A stretch of 20,029 nt of DNA from Pavlovales sp. CCMP2436 (Eukaryota; Haptophyta; Pavlovophyceae; Pavlovales): positions 1-20,029 of the forward strand of contig MU632219.1 in the NCBI GenBank assembly GCA_026770615.1, read 5' to 3'. This document shows positions 14,922-20,029 of this stretch, piece by piece. The notes below the pieces were generated by a model, which was not told the DNA's origin, searched no databases, and saw only the letters and a program-made list of their open reading frames with translations. How positions within the stretch are numbered: position 1 is the stretch's first letter; the number at the start of each line of letters is the position of its first letter. The translations under genes were made by a program, and so were the position numbers.

Positions 14922-15290
14922 TACCACATTATGTGGCACATCAAGAACGCTGCCACATTAGCGCGAGGCACGGCGCGCCGAACGCAAGGATACGAAGGTA
15001 GAGTCAGCCTCGACGAGCAAGCTGGTCGCTGCCTGGAAGCGCGCGCGCGCCGTCATGCCGTCCTGCGCCCCGTCCTTGCGCTCCGTAGCCCTGTCGTCCC
15101 GGTGGCGACCAGGGTTCGTGCAGGGCGGCGCCTCGGCGCGCAACCGTCGCCTGCGCTGCCGCAGCGGCGAGTGCGGCGTGCGCGCCCCGCCCCCGCTGCC
15201 CGCACGCTGTGATGCAATTCTATTATGTGGTACTGACATTCTATAATGTGGTACCGTTCTAATGTGATACTGAAAATCTATAATGTGGTA
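14922..15290. mobile_element. MITE-like element with TACCACATTAT termini
   Basis: TACCACATTAT (14922-14932) is inverted as ATAATGTGGTA at 15280-15290. The right end holds four ~19-bp tandem units of the TTCTATAATGTGGTAC type (15218-15290), slightly diverged. The 280-bp GC-rich core (14950-15210) has no convincing protein on either strand. It lies about 115 bp upstream of the zinc-finger gene and could influence its promoter. Similar ends were not seen elsewhere in the window. Confidence 0.5.
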
Positions 15291-15585
15291 GAGGTATGAA
15301 GCCTGCATGGTGACTCGGCGCTTTTCTATGCGCTGTCACCACATTTTGATACAGCAACCCCGCCACCTACTTCTGCATGTTCTCGCCGCTGCTTAATGCC
15401 CGCGCTGCCGCTACCTTGTGCTCGTCCCTGATGGCATTTGCAGCGTCGTGGTGTGCTACGGTGCGGGAGGGTTGACCATGAGTCGCCTGCGCGGACCCCG
15501 CGACAGACGCTCCACGACCCATGACGAGGATGACAATCAAGAGCTCGACAGAGCCACTAGTGGCCCCGCCTAAGGCGCACTCGCA

Positions 15586-15620
15586 CGTGGACGCCTAGGC
15601 AATTTGCCTGGGCGTCCACG
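15586..15620. terminator. Strong 16-bp hairpin of unknown role
   Basis: CGTGGACGCCTAGGCA (15586-15601) pairs with TGCCTGGGCGTCCACG (15605-15620) with only one wobble and a 3-base loop (ATT). The region 15300-15750 otherwise contains no gene. 'Terminator' is only a structural label; a foldback remnant is equally likely. Confidence 0.4.
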
Positions 15621-15678
15621 CGCTTGCCCTCATTTTTCTTTGAGTAAGTAGTAGTTCAAAAACCAATCGACCTCAGCC

Positions 15679-15735
15679 TGACGTCGATCAAGCCAGTGAC
15701 GGAACAACACCTGTTGAATCATGCTGAGCCGCTAA
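15679..15735 (-). repeat. Short interspersed repeat (A-box-like), copy 3
   Basis: TGACGTCGATCAAGCCAGTG, then ACAACACCTGTTGAATCATG and CTGAGCCGCTAAT, match the 11241 copy over the full length. It is followed by an AT dinucleotide run. Confidence 0.55.
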
Positions 15736-15751
15736 TATATATATATATATA

Positions 15752-16060
15752 TGTAATTCAAAAACCAACCCTCACTCCAGGAAAGGAAAGTACATCCGGT
15801 TACAGCTCAGGACGGGTTCATCCAAAGAGCCGACGAGTCGCAACTCTGCAAAGGCGTTGCTGCACGCATTAGAAGGCAGTTGGTCGAGGAGATCCTGATC
15901 ATGGCCAAAAGGCCAGATACACATGCCATCAAAGGGAACACAGCCGCACTCTGGGAGAGTGAATCGGAACATATGCTGGCGGCTGGCCCGGTCCACGTGG
16001 CTGGAAAACCTCCCGAATTGCATGCTACAATGCATATAGTATCAGGATCGATACGATCTG
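15752..16060 (+). CDS. Unrecognised open stretch upstream of a LINE scrap
   Basis: A frame open from just after a TAA near 15750 encodes RADESQLCKGVAARIRRQLV and EEILIMAKRPDTHAIKGNTA, then ALWESESEHMLAAGPVHVAG. It runs into the LINE 3' scrap at 16061. It has no ATG at its left end (first Met at about residue 50) and no recognised family. It might be a fragment of a mobile-element ORF. Base composition is less GC-biased than in the clear genes. Confidence 0.2.
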
Positions 16061-16266
16061 TTATGTTATGTTATGATGCCACTTCTACCGCCTGGTGCGC
16101 AGTTTCTGCGTCCAGGTGGCCCCGGGTCTCAGCGTCTGAGCGTGACTCTGTTGAGGTTCAGCATCACCTTGCGATGAGATAGTTACCAAAACGCCGACTG
16201 AGCTCCGAAGCGGGCGATTTTGTTTCGAGTTTGGTTGAAGATAGGTTTCACTGCGGTGTCTCGCTC
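16061..16266 (-). mobile_element. 5'-truncated LINE, 3' end only
   Basis: On the minus strand this ends in GGCAT then CATAACATAACATAA. Its ~200 bases match the 3' end of the LINE at 16744-16930 (shared CCGCCTGG, CAGTCTCTGCGTCCAGG-like and GAAGATNGGTTTCAC segments). Both copies end in exactly three CATAA units, so this is the true 3' tail of the family. Similarity fades near 16266, the truncation point. Confidence 0.8.
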
Positions 16267-16457
16267 CACGCAGCGACGCAGTCCACATTGCGTTGCATGA
16301 CAGTGTGAATCATTGAGAAGCCCATTGCAATGCCGAAGCATGCCCGCAGATGCCAGTTGCAAGATGGCGACTCGTCGGGCCGATGGCTGTCAAATTACAG
16401 TACTGAGCCCGGGATCCGGAGCGTCCGGCTTCGGTTTCTTCGGCGCCGCCGCAGAAT

Positions 16458-16743
16458 TGCAGCGCCTTCTCGACCCGGACTCCGCGCCGCAGCAGGGGTA
16501 CCTCAACACCCCCCTACGTTATTTCTTTTCAAGATACCGTTGAACGTACCCCCCCTACTGAAGGACAAATGGGGGGGGGTAGGGGGGGGGCGGGATTGGA
16601 GTGGGGGAAGGGTAGGGGGTTTACAAAATGACGCGCGTATGCCATGATTGAGCGACATGGCAGGTCGGGCGCCGAGATTTGCAGTGATGAATATTTATAA
16701 ATTATTCCGCTCGAGTCCTCTCATCTTCGTCGATTCATAAGTG
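16458..16743 (-). repeat. Right arm of the inverted duplication, outer part
   Basis: This is the reverse complement of 8054-8333. It includes AATAATTTATAAAT, TTTGCAGTGATGAA, GGTCGGGCGCCGAGA and the TACGTTCAACG G-run repeat. The G-rich tract at 16568-16618 is longer than the C-tract in the left arm. It ends exactly where the LINE begins. Confidence 0.9.
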
Positions 16744-16881
16744 TTATGTTATGTTATGATGCCCCTTCTACCGCCTGGAGCGCAGTCTCTGCGTCCAGGA
16801 GGCCCCGGGTGTCAGCGTCTGAGCGTGAATATGCTGAGCTTCAGCGTCACCTTGCGGTGGTACCAAAGCGCCGACAGAGCT

Positions 16882-17215
16882 TCAAGCAGGAGATTTCGTT
16901 CGGGTTTTCTTGAAGATGGGTTTCACGTCCGGTAGTCTCGTCAGTTTGCGCCAGGATGCCTTGTCTTGTGCGGCCTTACCCCAGCTCGTTGAGGCGCCAA
17001 CGCCGACTGCTTGCCCGTCAAGGTTGAAGCCGGCGTTGTTGAGCTCGCGAGTTAGGTCGTGTCCGTAGGAGATCAGCGGTCGCCCGTTGCGTCGCGGTGC
17101 GTTGACCCACGATGTCATATGAACATGCGAGGAAGTCTCGACATGCTCATGTGCATCACATGTCCCGCCCAGCGTAATTTCCGATTGGAGATATACTGGT
17201 TTATAAACACCGTCA
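16882..17215 (-). pseudogene. LINE ORF2 C-terminal fragment
   Basis: The minus strand encodes NQYISNRKLRWAGHVMHMSM then SRLPR, the post-RT motif (…RRLRWAGHVARM…RLPRKLL) typical of several LINE clades. After an approximately 2-base insertion near 17125 a second frame continues TSWVNAPRRNGRPLISYGHD and LTRELNNAGFNLDGQAVG, ending at about 16882. Together these are the end of the ORF2 protein. The frame break makes it a pseudogene. Confidence 0.75.
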
Positions 17216-17574
17216 AGCCGATCCGCGGGATCGTCATCGGCGCTTTTGGTGAGGTCAGCGCCGATACGCACTCGCTCGTCAAAGAAATCGCGGCGCAGAG
17301 AGGCCGCAAGATGTACGCGTTGATGGGTTTGAGTCCGATGGAGGCGGCCGCGCGCATCAAGAAGCAGCTCATCGACACGATCGGTACGATCGCGGCAAGC
17401 GGCCATGCGCAGCTGCTGCTCGCGCGCTTGAGCGCGCTGGCCCCGATCGCTGCCCAGCGTGGGAACACGACAAACAGCAACCAGCAGATCATCTCCCTAA
17501 ACGCACTTGCCCGGGCACACTACCGAAGATCCATCGGCACGCGCGGTGGCACCCAAGCCAGCGCAGCCGACTAA
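17205..17574 (+). pseudogene. C-terminal fragment of another retroelement ORF (probable)
   Basis: The plus strand is open to TAA at 17572-17574 and encodes VKPIRGIVIGAFGEVSADTH then SLVKEIAAQRGRKMYALMG, ending GGTQASAAD. The codons for the last residues, and the ~95 bases after the stop, recur at 2405-2520 and partly at 1396. It is therefore the 3' end of a repeated element rather than a host gene. I suspect the C-terminal region downstream of an RT, but no catalytic motif is present. The real left boundary is where LINE similarity on the other strand stops (about 17205-17215). Confidence 0.45.
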
Positions 17575-17697
17575 GGCATGCAGCAGGCAATGGGCTACGC
17601 AGCGCTCAGACCAGCACAACATTCAGAACAGTCAGACGCCAGCTTGAATCCTTATCATATATATATACTGATAGGGATTCAAGCTGGCGTCTGACTG
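17549..17697. repeat. Retroelement tail, copies 3 and 4, forming a 29-bp palindrome
   Basis: The plus-strand tail (17549-17668) contains CAGTCAGACGCCAGCTTGAA. Its last 29 bases (17629-17657) are inverted at 17669-17697 with one mismatch, around an AT-rich 11-base loop. A large cruciform could form. The second arm is probably a second truncated insertion in opposite orientation. Confidence 0.75.
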
Positions 17698-18114
17698 TTT
17701 ATCATATATATATACCTCTATCTAGATCACACAGCAGGCCAGTAACGGTATCTGCTGAGTACAGGTGCGCGGCTCGAGCTCGTGGCGCCCCGCGGCAGGT
17801 GACTAAGCTATTGCACAATCTTGCACAAGCCAACAACGAACGAGCCATTCGCTTAAACGTAACCGAGTTTATAGGGCGGTCCACAAAACTCTAGATACGG
17901 TTGGAACAGAATAGAACATTCTGTTCCTGGACTTTTCCTAGACTCTATGAGTCCACTTCCGACAGTTGGGTTAAGAGCTCTCTTAACCCCGACGACGGAT
18001 GCCGCCGACCGGAAGTGTGTTGCCGCAATGGAGGAAAGGATAACTATCCAGTAAAACCCCCTGTGAGTACCCTTAAGTACTCACCCACATCCGTCCACGC
18101 TCAAGAAAGCACAC
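17698..18114. repeat. Gene-free stretch with a cluster of perfect hairpins
   Basis: Perfect stems are: GGAACAGAAT/ATTCTGTTCC (17903-17927, loop AGAAC); GACTC/GAGTC (17941-17953); GGGTTAAGAG/CTCTTAACCC (17968-17989, loop CT), itself enclosed by CACTTCCG/CGGAAGTG (17954-18017); and GTGAGTAC/GTACTCAC (18063-18084). No ORF is supported. The hairpins are separated by 10-50 bases. Origin is unknown; it interrupts the LINE. Confidence 0.7.
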
Positions 18115-19261
18115 AAATGCTAACACTGGTCGATGTCTGTGACGCCGAGGGCGACGTACTGCGGCGCGAGGGCAGCGTACTTGAAGATGTAGTCGGAGGA
18201 GGAAGCGCGCAGCGGATTCTTCCTCGCCATCGCTCGCACGCAGCGGTTGTGGAACGCGCTCAGCCTTTACCGCAGCTTTGAGGTCAGGACCCAGGATTCG
18301 CAACTTTGAGGTCAGGACACAGGATTCGCAGCCGTAGAGCAAGACACCGAGCACGAGGCATCGGTAGAGCTTGCCCTTGGAGGCGAGTGGGAGCGACGTG
18401 GAGCCGACAGCCAAAGGCTGCGGCTGCAGATCGGATCTTGTGCTCGATCTCGTTGTCATCTGTTAGGGATGAAGAAAAGGTTGAGCCGAGGTACCGAAAC
18501 CGGTCGATGAACGTGACGATGCCGAGCGCGTCGTCGATCTTGAGTAAGAGAGTGTCGTTAGTTGTTGGAGAGTAGCAAGCCGGCGGGTAGAACATCGCCT
18601 CAGTCTTAGACTTTTTGGCGACGTTGCCGTCGGTCGGGTTCATTGTGCCGCAGTGCATCACGAGGGCGAAGCGTAGCAGATGCTTTTTGAGCAACCGCGC
18701 GCCGAGCTCGAGGTCTGCTCGCGACGTGAAAGGTAGTGCGCCGTCGTCCGCGTAGAGAGACGCCCAGAGGTTAAAGGGCGTGCCACCGTCCTCATCAAGC
18801 TAGCGCCCAGCGATCACGTCGTCCTCCTTGGTCCGGAACTCGAGCTGCTTGATCCCCGCCTCTTCGAAGACTGGCTCGACCGTCTCAATTGCCGCCTGCT
18901 CCACGAAGAAGAAAATGATGGCCGCGAGAGTGCCACCCTGCTTGACGCCCACCGTCGTCGGCATCTCCACCTCCACCTCGCCCGCCGCCATCCGCACAGT
19001 CAGGTCTGTGTGCAGCATGCGAATGAGTTCGACGAGGTGCTCGAGAACTCCGTACCGTAGGAGGATGCCGAACATCATCGAGCGGTCTACCGAGTCGAAC
19101 GCCTTGACGAGGTCGACGTACGACGTACAGCGTCCACGTGCCCAGCCCGTGCTCCTTCCTCTTGAGCAGACCCATCTTAAGCAAGAAGACGCCGTCCGCG
19201 CAGCCTCTCCGCCGCATGAAGCCGTTCTGGTACTCAACGCCCACCTTGGAGAGGAGCGTCG
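18115..19261 (-). pseudogene. LINE reverse transcriptase domain, multiply broken
   Basis: RT motif A is YVDLVKAFDSVD (about 19080-19115). Motif B is GVKQGGTLAAI (about 18925-18957). The catalytic motif C is YADDG (18743-18754 encodes YADD). Thumb-like RFRYLGSTFSS lies at about 18480-18520, then KLYRCLVLGVLLYGCES (about 18330) and FHNRCVRAMAR (about 18225). It is disrupted by a 7-bp tandem duplication before motif A (19114-19127), an in-frame TAG (18800-18802) between motifs B and C, a frame change near 18400-18430, and a 28-bp tandem duplication (18273-18328). The endonuclease and N-terminus are missing. YADD identifies a non-LTR-type RT; it cannot be active. Confidence 0.88.
18273..18328. 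repeat. 28-bp tandem duplication in the RT pseudogene
   Basis: Units 18273-18300 and 18301-18328 differ at two positions (CARCTTTGAGGTCAGGACMC). Since 28 is not a multiple of three it shifts the RT frame. With one unit the frames before and after would be continuous apart from a TAA just beyond. Confidence 0.85.
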
Positions 19262-19451
19262 ACATATTACAAACGACGTCACTTTTGCAAGTGAATTCGC
19301 CGTTTCAGCAGGTCTTCAGCTTCGCCTGCTGCTTGACCACCACTGAAAAACATTACATCGTTGAGATAATACTGGGTTATCAAGTCTGCGAGTGGACATC
19401 ACCTGTGTAACCATGCTGAGCTGCTAATCATAATATTTACTGTATAAGTCT

Positions 19452-19534
19452 ACATTACACGCACGCGCATGGAACAACATGCTCACAGTACATGTGTTTG
19501 TGAGCATGTTGTTCCATGCGCGTGCGTGTAATGT
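19452..19534. repeat. 34-bp perfect-arm palindrome within a 96-bp duplication
   Basis: The left arm 19452-19485 (starting ACATTACACGCACGCGCATG) is perfectly inverted at 19501-19534, with a 15-base loop. A third, direct copy starts at 19548, 96 bp after the first. The left duplication arm (7805-7865) has only one copy, so this expansion is specific to the right arm. Confidence 0.9.
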
Positions 19535-19629
19535 ACTGTATAAGTCCACATTACACGCACGCGCATGGAACAACATGCTCACAGTACATGTGTCTGCGCA
19601 TCACATTTGTCTTTGCCTTTTCTCAATTA

Positions 19630-19787
19630 TCGGGGGCTGCGCAAGCGCACTCCCCCCCTCAACATATAGTAATCGGGTAACCAGTTAGAAACCAGTTCCG
19701 ACGAGGTGCGAAGACCGTAGTGCACTGGTGGTCGCATCCCGCTATCCCTGTCTGCTTGTGCGCAGCGATACGATTCAGGTAAGTGCT
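19630..19787 (-). ncRNA. U1: U1 spliceosomal snRNA (right copy)
   Basis: The reverse complement is identical, base for base, to the left U1 (7625-7782) through the 5' ACTTACCTG, stem-loops I-IV and the atypical Sm region. The first differences lie upstream: one base just before the gene and one ~36 bp further. Identity across the gene, despite divergence elsewhere in the arms, suggests recent duplication or gene conversion. Its transcription would run leftward, toward the LINE. Confidence 0.88.
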
Positions 19788-19955
19788 CACCCCGTGCGTC
19801 GGCAAGGAGGGTGCTTTGCATGGGCGCCGGAGTGCGATTGTGGTCAACCTCGTTGAAAAGATTGTGTAACAGTGCAGTGGTAAAGCATGTTAAATACGGA
19901 TATAAAGACATTACGCTCGAGCAGCAAAGTACTCTCTGCAGAACGATTTAGATTA

Positions 19956-20029
19956 TTATCTCTTCCGAGAAGTGCAAAAATGTTTCTTTAAGTAAATGCT
20001 TCAATTCACAGAGAATTCGAGTAAAAGGC
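19956..20029 (-). ncRNA. U5: U5 snRNA second copy, cut by window end
   Basis: This is the reverse complement of 7383-7456. It contains most of loop I (GCCTTTTACT at the very edge), the Sm site and the 3' hairpin, identical to the left copy. The 5' half lies beyond the window, so its integrity is unknown. Confidence 0.82.

Larger units (their letters stand above)
16744..19261 (-). mobile_element. Degenerate 5'-truncated LINE (non-LTR retrotransposon) with a nested insert
   Basis: On the minus strand the element starts abruptly at 19261 inside the reverse-transcriptase domain and ends at 16744 with a (CATAA)3 tail. The flanks (16743 and 19262) are contiguous in the left arm of the inverted duplication at 8053/8054, so that arm is the empty site. 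No target-site duplication longer than one base is seen. The RT portion (18115-19261) and the C-terminal portion (16882-17215) are separated by ~900 bp that includes a plus-strand retroelement fragment (17205-17700) and a hairpin cluster, apparently inserted later. Confidence 0.85.
19262..20029 (-). repeat. Right arm of the inverted duplication, snRNA part (open at window edge)
   Basis: This is the reverse complement of 7383-8053 with very few substitutions plus a 96-bp insertion around 19440-19535. The window ends inside the U5 loop, so the arm continues outside and may include the rest of U5 and U2. It also contains the A-box-like repeat copy at 19384-19428. Confidence 0.92.

Noticed and set aside
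17903..18084. Integron attC-like sites
   Set aside because: The stems are perfect simple palindromes without the conserved core sites, and there is no integrase or cassette structure.

Overview
The window looks like nuclear DNA of a GC-rich, intron-bearing eukaryote, probably a unicellular alga or similar protist. The evidence is spliceosomal snRNA genes (U2, U5, U1), a gene broken by AG/GT introns, BTB/armadillo and C2H2 zinc-finger proteins, a LINE-type reverse transcriptase, and abundant microsatellites and palindromes. No species can be named from the sequence; a haptophyte-like genome is only a guess. No bacterial operon, tRNA, rRNA or CRISPR array was seen.

Layout. 1-600 is C-rich, gene-poor DNA. 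600-5096 holds a plus-strand multi-exon gene of unknown function. Its best-supported exons are 1605-~1846, 3298-3411, 3927-4001, 4105-4125, 4571-4760 and 4882-5042. The introns are packed with microsatellites, a foldback element and decayed copies of the following exon. 5364-6922 (minus) is an armadillo-repeat plus BTB/POZ protein gene with one frameshift. It is divergent from a plus-strand cluster of three snRNA genes: U2 (6993-7175), U5 (7346-7456) and U1 (7625-7782).

8054-13200 is repeat-dominated. It holds G-run repeats, an orphan chromodomain ORF enclosed by inverted repeats, an array of a 17-base motif (TTAAGAAACTGGGCCTC-like), a BED-finger transposase relic and a run of GC-rich hairpins. 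13507-14807 (minus) encodes a two-finger C2H2 protein with an alanine-rich coiled coil, again with one frame change. 14922-15290 is MITE-like. 15300-16460 holds scattered repeats and a 3' scrap of a LINE.

The right end (16458-20029) is an inverted copy of the block 7383-8333. It carries a second, identical U1 gene and a U5 copy cut by the window edge; a second U2 may lie just outside. This arm is split by a 2.5 kb, 5'-truncated, degenerate LINE (16744-19261), while the left arm keeps the empty site. The main discoveries are the U2-U5-U1 cluster in an inverted duplication and the repeated decayed splice-acceptor/exon copies inside the multi-exon gene.
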